Shown here piece by piece: positions 7,818 through 16,854 of a stretch of DNA of 64,000 bases. Origin of the DNA: Pseudoalteromonas sp. S2755 (GTDB lineage: Bacteria; Pseudomonadota; Gammaproteobacteria; Enterobacterales; Alteromonadaceae); NCBI RefSeq assembly GCF_005886535.1, contig NZ_PNDS01000042.1:1-64000 (forward strand). Reading direction: 5' to 3'. Numbering within the stretch: the stretch's first letter is position 1; each line of letters starts with the position of its first letter. The notes beneath the pieces were generated by a model, which made no database searches, was not told the DNA's origin, and saw nothing but the letters and a program-made list of their open reading frames with translations. The translations under genes and the position numbers were made by a program.

Positions 7818-8399
7818 ATGTGGCCAACTGATAAACCACTAATAGGACAGCATGTCACCCTTGAACCATTATCAACAACACATATTAATGCGCTACAACA
7901 GGCAGTAAAAGATGGTGAAGCTTGGAAGCTTTGGTATGCCAATGTACCCAACCCAGAGGATATGGAGCGCTATGTTAACACTGCGGTAAGCCAAGCATTT
8001 GAAGGCAATCTTGCCTATGCGGTAAGGCTAAATAGCAGCAACGAAATCGTGGGAACCACCCGCTATTACAATGCAGATATAGCCAACCGCCGTGCCATGC
8101 TAGGCTATACATGGTACAGCGATAAAGTGCGTCGAACAGCGGTTAACACGGAGTGTAAGTTTTTGCTGTTACAGCAACTTTTTGAAGATTTTGACGCCAT
8201 TGCCGTAGAGTTTAGAACTCACTTTTTTAATCATGCCTCTCGAAGTGCCATAGAGCGGCTTGGCGCCAAACTCGATGGTATCTTGCGCAGCCACCAGATC
8301 GGTAGAAACGGCGAGCTGAGAGACACCGTTGTGTATTCGATTATCGCCTCGGAATGGCCCACCGTTAAGCAGCATTTATTGAGCAAGCTCGACAGGTAG
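7818..8399 (+). CDS. GNAT family N-acetyltransferase (RimJ/RimL-like)
   Basis: A 193-residue acetyltransferase of the RimJ/RimL type within the GNAT superfamily. The N-terminal part (GQHVTLEPLS...HINALQ) and the AVRLNSSNEIVGTTRYYN strand pair are typical. Residues about 105-145 hold the acetyl-CoA-binding region and the NHASRSAIERLGAKLDG helix-turn. It would transfer an acetyl group from acetyl-CoA to an amine, but the substrate cannot be told from sequence. AAGGAAG precedes the ATG. It probably shares a transcript with the patatin gene. A palindromic repeat lies directly after its stop. Confidence 0.85.
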   Translation: MWPTDKPLIGQHVTLEPLSTTHINALQQAVKDGEAWKLWYANVPNPEDMERYVNTAVSQAFEGNLAYAVRLNSSNEIVGTTRYYNADIANRRAMLGYTWYSDKVRRTAVNTECKFLLLQQLFEDFDAIAVEFRTHFFNHASRSAIERLGAKLDGILRSHQIGRNGELRDTVVYSIIASEWPTVKQHLLSKLDR

Positions 8400-8416
8400 G
8401 TAGAAAAAGCATAAAA

Positions 8417-8476
8417 GATCGTAGGGTGAACCTGCTCCTACTTTGTGTTGTAGGAGACGCTTTACGCGGCGATCTG
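8417..8476. repeat. Palindromic intergenic repeat, copy 1
   Basis: About 60 bp with outer arms GATCG / CGATC and an inner stem CTCCTAC / GTAGGAG. It matches the copy at 11981-12039 closely, sharing GGGTGAACCTGCTCCTAC and GCGGCGATCTGT. It fills the gap between the convergent GNAT and esterase genes, so it may serve as a bidirectional terminator or be a REP-like element. Confidence 0.75.
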
Positions 8477-8482
8477 TATAGC

Positions 8483-9694
8483 TTACTGCACGATTTTACT
8501 TTTTGCTTGAGCTATCATGCTTTCAAAATAATCATATACTGACGGATCGTCGACTTGCTGTGCTTTCGCAAGTTGCAAGGCGTGATTAAAGCTTTTCAGC
8601 GCCTTGTTATACACTTTATTCTCTAAATATCCATGTCCTAGGCTTGCATGGGCATAAGACGAGTCGGGATAACGCGTGACAAATGCATTTAAAGTCGCAA
8701 GTGCAGCGTCTACACGTTTATGGCTGATTTGCGCGTCAGCAAGTGCTCTGTATATAGACTCTGGCACTAACACATCAAACTCATAACGCTTAGAGAGCTT
8801 TAGATAATAATCTTCAATATCAGAAATATGCGCATATTTTCCTGCTTCTTCACTAAGCTCAAAATAAAAATCATCAAAAAGTTCCGTTAATCCTTCATAG
8901 AGACTTGGGTAAAACGTAGTTTGATGCGTTTCCAATTCTTTAAGGCTAAATTGCCAATTTACTTCTTTTGATCGAAGTGCTTTTAGGTTTGACGCAACTC
9001 GCATACCGTTGGTGTAAAAGTCGCCACCTTCCCCTGCGATGCTAATATACAGATTGCGACGTAAATCATGTGCTGAGTTGCTAAGTGCTTTAAACTGCTG
9101 ATCGAGCTCTTCCTCACCCCACCAACCTGGCGGACTAATAAGCAGATAATTAGTAAATATCTCTGGCTTATTTAAAAAGGTGTGTAGTCCGTAGATCCCA
9201 CCATTGGAATACCCTACTAACGTACGATTAGGTTTGAGTGAATATTGCGACTCAATGAAAGGAAATAACTCTTGAGTTAAGAAGGCTGTAAACTCGGTTG
9301 TCTTGCCGAATTGAGGGAACTTCTCTTTAATCCAGCGCTGTCTATCACTTTGAGCCTCACCGTTAATTGGCGGTAAGTAGTCTCTTGTTCTCACCGTGGT
9401 TTTCAACCCAACAACGATGGTAGCTGGTATTTTTCCAGTGCTAACCAAAGACTCTACAATGCCCACGGTTTGGGTAAAAAAGAATTCTGCATCGAGTAAG
9501 TACAACACTTGATATTGTTTCTTAGGGTCATAATCATTTGGCGTATAAACCATGACCTCCCTATTCTCACTTAATATCTTAGATGCAAAAGTTATTTTAG
9601 ACCCAATCGTGATGGCTTGTTGTTCTAATGTTTGCCCATACACCTTGCCCAATGCTGCAAGTAGCATTAACAATAGCAAAATAATAAAACGCAT
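8483..9694 (-). CDS. Secreted alpha/beta-hydrolase esterase with C-terminal TPR region
   Basis: A 403-residue exported protein with a signal peptide at about 1-20 (cleavage near VYG-Q). A Pfam Esterase-type alpha/beta-hydrolase domain follows (about 25-270), with YQVLYLLDAE as the early strand, the nucleophile elbow G161-Y-S163-N-G-G and a candidate catalytic His in ETHQTT (H257). Residues about 315-385 form TPR-like helices (HASLGHGYLENKVYNKALKS). Relatives include IroE-type siderophore esterases and S-formylglutathione hydrolase-like proteins, but the substrate here is unknown. It is divergent from the winged-helix membrane regulator with about 115 bp between, so that protein may control it. 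Confidence 0.82.
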   Translation of the reverse strand: MRFIILLLLMLLAALGKVYGQTLEQQAITIGSKITFASKILSENREVMVYTPNDYDPKKQYQVLYLLDAEFFFTQTVGIVESLVSTGKIPATIVVGLKTTVRTRDYLPPINGEAQSDRQRWIKEKFPQFGKTTEFTAFLTQELFPFIESQYSLKPNRTLVGYSNGGIYGLHTFLNKPEIFTNYLLISPPGWWGEEELDQQFKALSNSAHDLRRNLYISIAGEGGDFYTNGMRVASNLKALRSKEVNWQFSLKELETHQTTFYPSLYEGLTELFDDFYFELSEEAGKYAHISDIEDYYLKLSKRYEFDVLVPESIYRALADAQISHKRVDAALATLNAFVTRYPDSSYAHASLGHGYLENKVYNKALKSFNHALQLAKAQQVDDPSVYDYFESMIAQAKSKIVQ

Positions 9695-9809
9695 GACTTT
9701 CCTTTTTAGTTTATTTTTATCAGTGTGTTACATTAGAAAAAAACAGGGCGATAAAACAGCAAAGTTTGCTGATTTTTCGCTGATAATTCGCTGAAAAAAG
9801 AATTTTAAA

Positions 9810-11900
9810 ATGGAATTAAAGCAGTTTTTGATTGCAGATCACCTTGTGGATGTAAACCGCAATCATATTGTTATCGACCAACAGACATATGCGCTCCCCC
9901 CTAAAGCAATAGCGGTGCTTTGTGAATTGGCAAAACAGCCAGGAGAGGTGGTGAGTTTTGAGCAACTACTTAACACCGTTTGGCACGACAGAGTTGTTTC
10001 TCCCAATACATTGCAGCGCTGCATTTTCCAAATTCGCCAAGTATTCAAATATGCTGATAGTGAGTTAGAGTTTATAAAAACGCACAGTAAAAAAGGCTAT
10101 AGTTTAGAGGCATCCGTTACGTCGACAAGCGATAAGCCGAGCGCGCATAAAGCGACTCAAAAATCTCGCCCACGCGCTGCAAAATTTGGGGTAGCGGCAC
10201 TAGCCGTAGTTATCACGGCTTATCTCTTTACGGTTTTAATTCAACCAAAGGCCAACCCCAGAGTACCTATTCAACCTACTTTTACTCCAATGACCACAAG
10301 TGATGCATGGGATGCAAATGCCAGCTACTCACCTGATGGCCAATGGATTGTTTTTCAGCGCTTTAGCGATAATTGCCATAGTCAGCTTTGGGCAAAAAAT
10401 CTAGCCTCGCACAAAACCTCTCGTTTAACCGCTCGCCAAGGCGTGTACGGTAAACCAAGTTGGTCACACGACGCAAAGCAGCTGACTTTTACCGAGCGGA
10501 GTCATTGCAAGGCTCAAGAGACATCTCCCTTTTGCTGGTCTTTAAACACACTAAATGTCGATACTGCAATCAACTCACCACAAAATCCACATGCCGTTAT
10601 CGCTTGCCAAGAAAAGCCCATATGGCGTGCAAATTGGATGAAAAATGGCGAGATCAGTTACTTATCTCATTTGCGCCCTAAGCAAGTAGTGCCCTACCTT
10701 TTTGATTTAAATACAAAAAAAAGCCGCACTACAGAGTATATGCCAAGCTTTGAAAACTACACTCTTGACTATCTTGCAAATCAAAATGTTTTCGCAATGG
10801 TAAGCATTGATGAGTTCAACTCTCATCATCTGAATATTTACAATCCTGATAAGACACCAACGATCACGGCAAAGATACTACTACCGCGCGAATTGTCACC
10901 ATTACAGCCAATTGAAGTCAGTTATCATCCAAGCGGCGAATATTTGCTCGCATCGACGACTAATGGACTTTATAAACTGCAAACCAACGGAAGAATGGTT
11001 GCACTTGATACTGGGGGTAGAAAGAATCTGAGAGAGGCTTCTTTTTCAGCTGATGGAAAACAGATTTTAGCGACACAGATAAATGCCGATACCGATATTT
11101 TTACCTTAAGTCTTGCTCAAATACGAAGTCACCAAACCGCTGCTACAGCAAAGATTGCCAGAACAACAATGAGAGAAGACAACCCACAGTTTCAGCCTCA
11201 TGGTGATCATATTGCTTTTACATCTACACGTAACGGCTCAAGGCAAATATGGCTTTACAATGACCAAGGTGTTTCACAGCTTACCGATTCACAGCAAGAC
11301 AATATCAGCAAACGAATTGTGTGGTCTCCTACGGGTAATGCGATAGCAGGCACAACACAACAAGGACTCATGTTGTGGTCTTTAGATGGTGAGAAAACTC
11401 TCATTGCTAATTCGCTTGCCATTGATTCTGTCCTACAGTGGCTAACGCCAACAACGTTATTGGTCACAGCGAGAGAGAATGGCAACGCGGGACTTTACAT
11501 TATAAATAAAGATACCAAAGAAGCCTCGCTCATTGTTTCTGAAAATGTAATATGGGCCGCGCAAGTAGATAGTGAACATTTTCTTTATCAAGATATGAGA
11601 CAGCGCTTTTGGCTTGTTAACACAAACACAGCTCCCGTACCGACTGAGATCCATGAATTACGCGCTCAGTTAGCGCAGCCATTTGCTGTTTATAAAGACG
11701 GAATATTGTACGGCGTAAACAACGACAACCAACTATGGTCTTATCATCTCAGTACAGGGATATATCAACGTCTTGCAGATGTACCCAATAACAGTCGCTA
11801 CTTAGCAGATTTTAACGGTGAAACCTTTTTGTTTACTCAAATGCATTTGATGCAAAAGCATATCGTGTCATTTAATACACCTGATGATCAAGGCACATAG
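9810..11900 (+). CDS. CadC/ToxR-type membrane regulator with beta-propeller sensor region
   Basis: A 696-residue one-component regulator. The N-terminal OmpR-type winged helix covers about residues 1-100 (LPPKAIAVLCELAKQPGEVV and THSKKGYSLEA). A transmembrane helix lies at about 125-145. The large C-terminal part (about 160-690) has repeated PD40/TolB-like blades, for example ASYSPDGQWIVFQRF and PQFQPHGDHIAFTSTRNG. The topology predicts DNA binding in the cytoplasm and a propeller in the periplasm, as in CadC-like regulators. The signal is unknown. The divergent esterase gene is the obvious candidate target. The ATG at 9810 gives a complete wing domain. Confidence 0.85.
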   Translation: MELKQFLIADHLVDVNRNHIVIDQQTYALPPKAIAVLCELAKQPGEVVSFEQLLNTVWHDRVVSPNTLQRCIFQIRQVFKYADSELEFIKTHSKKGYSLEASVTSTSDKPSAHKATQKSRPRAAKFGVAALAVVITAYLFTVLIQPKANPRVPIQPTFTPMTTSDAWDANASYSPDGQWIVFQRFSDNCHSQLWAKNLASHKTSRLTARQGVYGKPSWSHDAKQLTFTERSHCKAQETSPFCWSLNTLNVDTAINSPQNPHAVIACQEKPIWRANWMKNGEISYLSHLRPKQVVPYLFDLNTKKSRTTEYMPSFENYTLDYLANQNVFAMVSIDEFNSHHLNIYNPDKTPTITAKILLPRELSPLQPIEVSYHPSGEYLLASTTNGLYKLQTNGRMVALDTGGRKNLREASFSADGKQILATQINADTDIFTLSLAQIRSHQTAATAKIARTTMREDNPQFQPHGDHIAFTSTRNGSRQIWLYNDQGVSQLTDSQQDNISKRIVWSPTGNAIAGTTQQGLMLWSLDGEKTLIANSLAIDSVLQWLTPTTLLVTARENGNAGLYIINKDTKEASLIVSENVIWAAQVDSEHFLYQDMRQRFWLVNTNTAPVPTEIHELRAQLAQPFAVYKDGILYGVNNDNQLWSYHLSTGIYQRLADVPNNSRYLADFNGETFLFTQMHLMQKHIVSFNTPDDQGT

Positions 11901-11918
11901 ATAGAGCAAGAACACAGC

Positions 11919-11950
11919 TTCTGCTCCGTGTCGTAGAGGCGCTTTATACT
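11919..11950. repeat. Degenerate partial copy of the palindromic repeat
   Basis: TTCTGCTCCGTGTCGTAGAG followed by GCGCTTTATAC resembles the central part of the full repeats, missing several bases. It lies about 35 bp before the second full copy. Confidence 0.4.
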
Positions 11951-11980
11951 TCAAGAAGTGATAACAAACACAACATTCAA

Positions 11981-12039
11981 GAGCGCAGGGTGAACCTGCT
12001 CCTACTCCGTGTTGTAGGAGGCACTATGCGGCGATCTGT
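11981..12039. repeat. Palindromic intergenic repeat, copy 2
   Basis: About 59 bp, with GGGTGAACCTGCTCCTAC, then CGTGTTGTAGGAGGCACTAT and GCGGCGATCTGT. It is near-identical to the copy at 8417-8476 and again lies between convergent genes (the membrane regulator and the antiporter). Confidence 0.75.
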
Positions 12040-12068
12040 TAAAAAAGGCACAGATTAAAGAAACATTA

Positions 12069-14039
12069 TTACGGTAGGCCATCGAGTAAAAACTGCTCTG
12101 CACGTTCAACGCGGCGGGGCTTTCCCTTTAATAGCAAAACATCATTAACGCGTAAAACGGTTTGCTCATCTGGTTGTGCAATTTCTTCGCCGTCGCGTCT
12201 TAGTGCGCTAATATCAACGCGCTTGACCTTGAGTTCAAGCTCAGCAATTGACTTGTTAACAGCAAACGCATTGTCAGGTAAAGCAATGGCATGCAAATAC
12301 TCTAATCGCTCGCCAGTGACTTCATGCAGATCACTGCTGTCTCCGGCAAAAAAACCATGTAAATACGGATAACGATTTTCTCGCTCTTTACTGACACGAC
12401 GAAAAATCCTGCGCATTGGCACGCCAGACATGTACAACACATGAGAAACCAGCATCAAGCTTGCTTCTAAAGTTTCTGGCACAACTTCTGCGACGCCCAT
12501 GGCTTTTAATTGCTCCATGTAGCTGTCATCTTTCATCCGTACCAAGATCTTCACTTCGTGGGTACGCCGACGAATGGCATCAACAACTACTTGCGTTTGT
12601 TCAAAGTCATCAAAGGTAATAATAACCAAGCGCGCTTTATCGATATTTGCTGACTTTAACAGCGTTTTTTGTGCCGCGTGACCAAACAACACGGGCTCAC
12701 CCGCTATTTGTGCGTCTTGTACAATTTGCGGATTGCGCTCTACCGCAATATAAGGAATAGCCTCTGGACGTAAAAATCGTGCGATAGTTTGACCAACACG
12801 CGCGTAGCCAAAAATCACAACATGATTTTTTAAATCAGCCGCGTTATAACCGCTTGGAGCTTCAGGTTGCCAGTCTTTTTCTATTCCCAAAATATTGAGA
12901 ATATGCGCGGTTTTACTAATAAGATAAGGCGTTAACGCCATAGACAACACGCCAAGCGTGATCAAGAAGGACACCGCATTTTGATCCAACAACTGATGCT
13001 TACTGGCAAGCGCGAGTAACACAAAGCCAAATTCCCCCATCTGCCAGATCAAAATACCAGCACCCCAAGCGTCTTTTTTACGCTCTCCCATTAACTGCGC
13101 AACGCCAACGATGATCAACACTTTGATCACAAGCACAGCGGCAAGTGCTGCAACAATATAAATAAACTGGTCGAGCACATATGGAATATTTAGCTGCATA
13201 CCCACGGTGACAAAAAAGAGTCCCATTAAAATATCTCGAAATGGTCTAATTTCTGCCTCAAGCTGATGTCGATATTGGCTTTCCCCTAACATCATGCCCG
13301 CTAAAAATGCGCCGAGTGCCATTGAAAGCCCGAATGCATAAGTGAGCGAACCCGCACACAGGGCAACAACTAAGGTAGACAATACAAAGAGCTCGTCTGT
13401 TCTCACCAATGCAATTTCGTTAAATATTCTAGGTAGTAACCACTTACCTACTGCCCATAAAACCAGGCACACAACCGCCCCCTTGGCAAACGCAAAAAGT
13501 AGCGCTGATGCCAGCTCTGAATTACTCGCAGAGGAAATAAGCGGAAACGCGATGAGCAGCGGCACAACGGCAATATCTTGGAATAACAACATACCAATAC
13601 CGAGCTGACCATGACGTGTATTGAGCATCCCCAGCTCTTTTAACAGCTTAACCACAACCGCCGTAGAAGAAAGTGCAATGAGGCTCGCAATCACAAATGC
13701 ACCCACCCAATCATATTGCATAAAACGCAACACCAACATACCGATGATCGTGGTCACAATGACCTGCAAACTCCCTAAACCGAATACCACGTTTCGCATT
13801 GCCATTAATTTTGGCACGGAAAACTCAAGCCCTAGACTAAACAGTAAAAACACAATCCCAAGCTCGGCCATAAAGTGAATTTCTTGGCTATCACTCATCC
13901 ACCCAATACCGTGGCTGCCCGCAATGACTCCAGTAAGCAAATAAGCCAGAATAGGCGGCAAGCCAATCCGCTTAAAGGACCAGACTAAAATCACAGCACA
14001 TAATAGCAAGGCAAAAACCTGCGCGAAGATACTTTGCAA
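12069..14039 (-). CDS. Kef/YbaL-type monovalent cation:proton antiporter (CPA2)
   Basis: A 656-residue membrane transporter. An N-terminal Na+/H+ exchanger domain of about 12 membrane segments (residues 1-380) includes the CPA2 signatures SLIALSSTAVVVKLLKELG and GMLLFQDIAVVPLL. A cytoplasmic RCK/TrkA-N domain follows (HVVIFGYARVGQTIARFL, about 408-425, a Rossmann glycine motif), then a TrkA-C domain (about 570-650). It should exchange K+ or Na+ for H+ at the inner membrane, gated by nucleotide or thiol ligands on the RCK domain. KefB, KefC and YbaL are not separable here. It is monocistronic and divergent from the GGDEF gene. Confidence 0.88.
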   Translation of the reverse strand: MQSIFAQVFALLLCAVILVWSFKRIGLPPILAYLLTGVIAGSHGIGWMSDSQEIHFMAELGIVFLLFSLGLEFSVPKLMAMRNVVFGLGSLQVIVTTIIGMLVLRFMQYDWVGAFVIASLIALSSTAVVVKLLKELGMLNTRHGQLGIGMLLFQDIAVVPLLIAFPLISSASNSELASALLFAFAKGAVVCLVLWAVGKWLLPRIFNEIALVRTDELFVLSTLVVALCAGSLTYAFGLSMALGAFLAGMMLGESQYRHQLEAEIRPFRDILMGLFFVTVGMQLNIPYVLDQFIYIVAALAAVLVIKVLIIVGVAQLMGERKKDAWGAGILIWQMGEFGFVLLALASKHQLLDQNAVSFLITLGVLSMALTPYLISKTAHILNILGIEKDWQPEAPSGYNAADLKNHVVIFGYARVGQTIARFLRPEAIPYIAVERNPQIVQDAQIAGEPVLFGHAAQKTLLKSANIDKARLVIITFDDFEQTQVVVDAIRRRTHEVKILVRMKDDSYMEQLKAMGVAEVVPETLEASLMLVSHVLYMSGVPMRRIFRRVSKERENRYPYLHGFFAGDSSDLHEVTGERLEYLHAIALPDNAFAVNKSIAELELKVKRVDISALRRDGEEIAQPDEQTVLRVNDVLLLKGKPRRVERAEQFLLDGLP

Positions 14040-14191
14040 TCTGCCTCCTGAGCGAAAAATTGACGGGGAATAAAGGTGGATTTCTTTTTCTTTCTATTAA
14101 ATATAGCAAGCGTTTGTTTTTAAGCCAGTTTAAATTTTTGGCATAAAGTTCGCATACTAAACATGTATTGTTGTATTTAAGGGGAAGAAAT

Positions 14192-15088
14192 ATGGAAAAT
14201 GTCCATATTTTGACACAGAGGTTGCCGACCAGAGGCGATTACTTGCCGTTCAGTTCTGAACAGTATAGTACGCAAGGCGGTGAACACTACGCGCGATTAG
14301 TCGATAAGCTTCAGACAACGCTCAACATTGATGAGCTGTTGACTATTTACGCGGAGCATGTGGCAAGAATTTCAAAAATTTCGGGACTTCAGTTCCATTG
14401 CAACCTTGGCGTCTTTCAAATGAAGGACTGCGATAGCCAATTTCCGGCCAGTACGTTCGATCTTGAGCTCGAAAAAGAACACTTAGGTCAGTTGGTGTAT
14501 TTCAGTGAGTTTCCATTTAGTGAAGCGCTCAAGGCAAAATTGTCAAAATTACACGCCTGTTTAATTTACCCAATGCGTAATGCCTTGATGTACAACCGTG
14601 TATTGCAATTAGCAACTAAGGACTCTCTAACTGGACTTTATAATCGCAGTCAGTTTACTGACAATTTAGAAGAGAAACTCGAGCGCTGCCGTCGTCAACA
14701 TCGTAATTTTAGCCTAATGCTCTTAGATTTAGACAACTTTAAGCAAGTAAATGATGTTCATGGTCATAAAGCTGGTGATGAAGTGTTGGTTGAATTCGCG
14801 CGTATCTTACAAACTTCGACGCGCGCAACTGATTCAGTATTTAGATTCGGTGGTGACGAGTTCGCCATTTTAATTGACGACCCTGCGTTTACCACCAACA
14901 AGGTAATTGCAGAAAGAATTATGGAAGCCGTAAGAAAGTCGAGCATGTTGGCTAAATATACGGTGACCACGAGCATTGGCTTTACGCTGGCATCGAGCCA
15001 TGATACTGCCGACAATATATTTGCTCGTTCGGATAGCGGCTTATACCGCGCCAAAGCAGCCGGACGAAACTGCGCACGCGCAGTATAA
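14192..15088 (+). CDS. Diguanylate cyclase (GGDEF) with N-terminal GAF-like region
   Basis: A 298-residue soluble protein. Residues about 35-130 are a GAF-like sensor region. Residues about 140-298 form a GGDEF domain (KDSLTGLYNRSQF start, GGDEF at 220-224 intact). The inhibitory I-site RxxD is present as R211-A-T-D214, five residues before the GGDEF motif, so product inhibition by c-di-GMP is expected. It makes c-di-GMP from two GTP. The ATG at 14192 is preceded by AAGGGGAAG; the frame also opens at a TTG at 14168 that lacks such a site. No transmembrane segment was seen. Confidence 0.9.
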   Translation: MENVHILTQRLPTRGDYLPFSSEQYSTQGGEHYARLVDKLQTTLNIDELLTIYAEHVARISKISGLQFHCNLGVFQMKDCDSQFPASTFDLELEKEHLGQLVYFSEFPFSEALKAKLSKLHACLIYPMRNALMYNRVLQLATKDSLTGLYNRSQFTDNLEEKLERCRRQHRNFSLMLLDLDNFKQVNDVHGHKAGDEVLVEFARILQTSTRATDSVFRFGGDEFAILIDDPAFTTNKVIAERIMEAVRKSSMLAKYTVTTSIGFTLASSHDTADNIFARSDSGLYRAKAAGRNCARAV

Positions 15089-15105
15089 AAAACCACTTCC
15101 CCTTT

Positions 15106-15140
15106 TGCTCAGTGTTATACGTTAACGCTGAGCACCTTTT
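15106..15140 (+). terminator. Hairpin between the GGDEF gene and the convergent membrane protein gene
   Basis: TGCTCAGTGTTA (15106-15117) pairs with TAACGCTGAGCA (15123-15134), with one U-G pair, and is followed by CCTTTTCC. The U-tract is weak. It overlaps the stop of the convergent gene. Confidence 0.5.
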
Positions 15141-15469
15141 CCTAAGTATAGGTAAGCCATCAGGGCAAGCGCCGCGCCGTTAAAAAATCCATTTATTACC
15201 CATGCAAGCGCAAGGAAATCGGGTAACTCTGAAAACATCACCGCAAGCATTGGCGCAAGTAAGCCAAGAATAAAATACATTCCGCCTTTACCATGCCAAT
15301 ACAATAGTAAAAACACGATACTGATAATGCCAGATGCAGAGGCAAATACTTGATTCAGCCACATCACTTCACTCGACATAAAGAGTACGATAAACACCAC
15401 CACAGTGAACGCTACCGCATAAGGCGCCTTTTGCGCTAACTGTTGGCCAATCTTTTTATTTTCAGTCAT
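15122..15469 (-). CDS. Small four-helix membrane protein, unknown function
   Basis: A 115-residue protein with about four hydrophobic segments (roughly 16-32, 38-58, 63-80 and 85-108) and short polar ends. I do not recognise a named family. Its start overlaps the end of tilS by 8 bp, so it is probably translated from the tilS message. Its length and lack of catalytic residues fit a small accessory membrane protein, but no role can be assigned. Confidence 0.7.
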   Translation of the reverse strand: MTENKKIGQQLAQKAPYAVAFTVVVFIVLFMSSEVMWLNQVFASASGIISIVFLLLYWHGKGGMYFILGLLAPMLAVMFSELPDFLALAWVINGFFNGAALALMAYLYLGKGAQR

Positions 15470-16769
15470 CTATTACTACCCAAATGATGCCATTGTCTTC
15501 TGCGTGCTCGGCACTCACAAATAGCCCGTTCACCGCAACCGGAGTATCATTGTAATAGACAACCGCAATAGAATCACGCTCCCAGCTCGGAACGTGCAAA
15601 TCCTTTAGCCAATGTTTCAAGGTATTAGAGCCTGGTTTGCCCTGTGGTTTGATTTTATCTTTAAGTCTGCCGTAGCGAATGCTAACGATTTCGTCCAAGA
15701 AAGGTTTACGGATCCCCTTGCCCGTTTGTATAGCAACAGGCGTACTTTGCCTGCTGAGTTCGTTGAGATTAACGGTCTCAATATCATGCTTTTGGCTAGT
15801 TTCCGTTACCCAATAAAGTGCATCACGATAACGCCTCACTGCACCTTGCTTAAAACGAATTTCAAGTTGACTGTCTTGGCGTGATGAAAATGCCTGCAGT
15901 ACGATTTCATCCAACTGTTTTTGACTCGGCATCTCTATGCCCTGCTTTGAAAGCCACAGTCTGATGACATTATCTCTTCTCGCATGCGAAAGTTGCTGTA
16001 GTGCCGTAATATTCAACGCAGTCCGACAACAGCATTTTTTTAAGTCTTCTTCACTCACCTCATCAATTATGGCTTGTTGGCGCTGCAATATATCAATGCT
16101 GCGTAACGTATTACCTACAAAACCATTGAATCGAGATTTAAGTAAAGGGATCACCTGATTGCGCAAAAAGTTGCGATCAAACGCATCGTCTGCATTGGAC
16201 TCATCTGTAATATGCTCAAGACCACACTGCTGTGCAAATGCTTCAATATCGCTGCGACTAACGGCAAGCAACGGACGAATACAATCACGCCCAGATGGCA
16301 GCTGAGTTGTCGCTCTCATCGCTCCAAGCCCGAGTAATCCAGAGCCGCGCTTTAATCTCAGTAAGAAAGTTTCTACTTGGTCATCGGCATGTTGTCCAAG
16401 CACGATAGCAAAACCTGCTTTGGCCGCGTCATCTAACGCTTGATAGCGAGCTTCGCGTGCTTGCGCTTCAAGGCTAGTACGGGTTTTCCGAGTAATCGCA
16501 ACCTGTTTTGCAATAAAGGGAACATTAAGTGTTTCACAAAGTGATTGGCAAAATTGCTGCCACTGCGTAGCGTGCTGTGACAAGCCATGATTAACATAAA
16601 CCGCCTGGAGTGCAACATTATGCTTATTTGCATATTCTCGACAAAGATGGAGCAACACAACCGAGTCCACACCGCCAGATAAAGCAATACACAACCCTTT
16701 GGCGTCAAGGCTGGAGCTTAATACCGTTAAACTTGACTCTACTTGTTGGTAAATCCGACTATTAATCAT
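15462..16769 (-). CDS. tilS: tRNA(Ile)-lysidine synthase
   Basis: A 435-residue enzyme that converts C34 of the CAU-anticodon tRNA(Ile) to lysidine using ATP and lysine, so that it reads AUA. The N-type ATP pyrophosphatase P-loop is S31-G-G-V-D-S36, followed by the family segments VNHGLSQHATQW and GQHADDQVETFLLRL. The TilS substrate-binding and C-terminal domains follow (about 250-435), and the length is normal. It lies after accA, separated by a terminator at 16785-16813, so it needs read-through or its own promoter. A small membrane protein gene overlaps its end. Confidence 0.95.
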   Translation of the reverse strand: MINSRIYQQVESSLTVLSSSLDAKGLCIALSGGVDSVVLLHLCREYANKHNVALQAVYVNHGLSQHATQWQQFCQSLCETLNVPFIAKQVAITRKTRTSLEAQAREARYQALDDAAKAGFAIVLGQHADDQVETFLLRLKRGSGLLGLGAMRATTQLPSGRDCIRPLLAVSRSDIEAFAQQCGLEHITDESNADDAFDRNFLRNQVIPLLKSRFNGFVGNTLRSIDILQRQQAIIDEVSEEDLKKCCCRTALNITALQQLSHARRDNVIRLWLSKQGIEMPSQKQLDEIVLQAFSSRQDSQLEIRFKQGAVRRYRDALYWVTETSQKHDIETVNLNELSRQSTPVAIQTGKGIRKPFLDEIVSIRYGRLKDKIKPQGKPGSNTLKHWLKDLHVPSWERDSIAVVYYNDTPVAVNGLFVSAEHAEDNGIIWVVIDD

Positions 16770-16784
16770 TTTTCTACAATCAAT

Positions 16785-16813
16785 AAAAAAAGCCGCTCTA
16801 TAGCGGCTTTTTA
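16785..16813 (-). terminator. Terminator after accA
   Basis: AAAAAGCCGCT and AGCGGCTTTTT flank a short loop (CTAT). T-runs are present in both directions. It sits between the accA stop and the tilS start. Confidence 0.85.
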
Positions 16814-16854
16814 ACTTAAATTAGCATTGATATCAATACGAGCAGAAACCCGTA

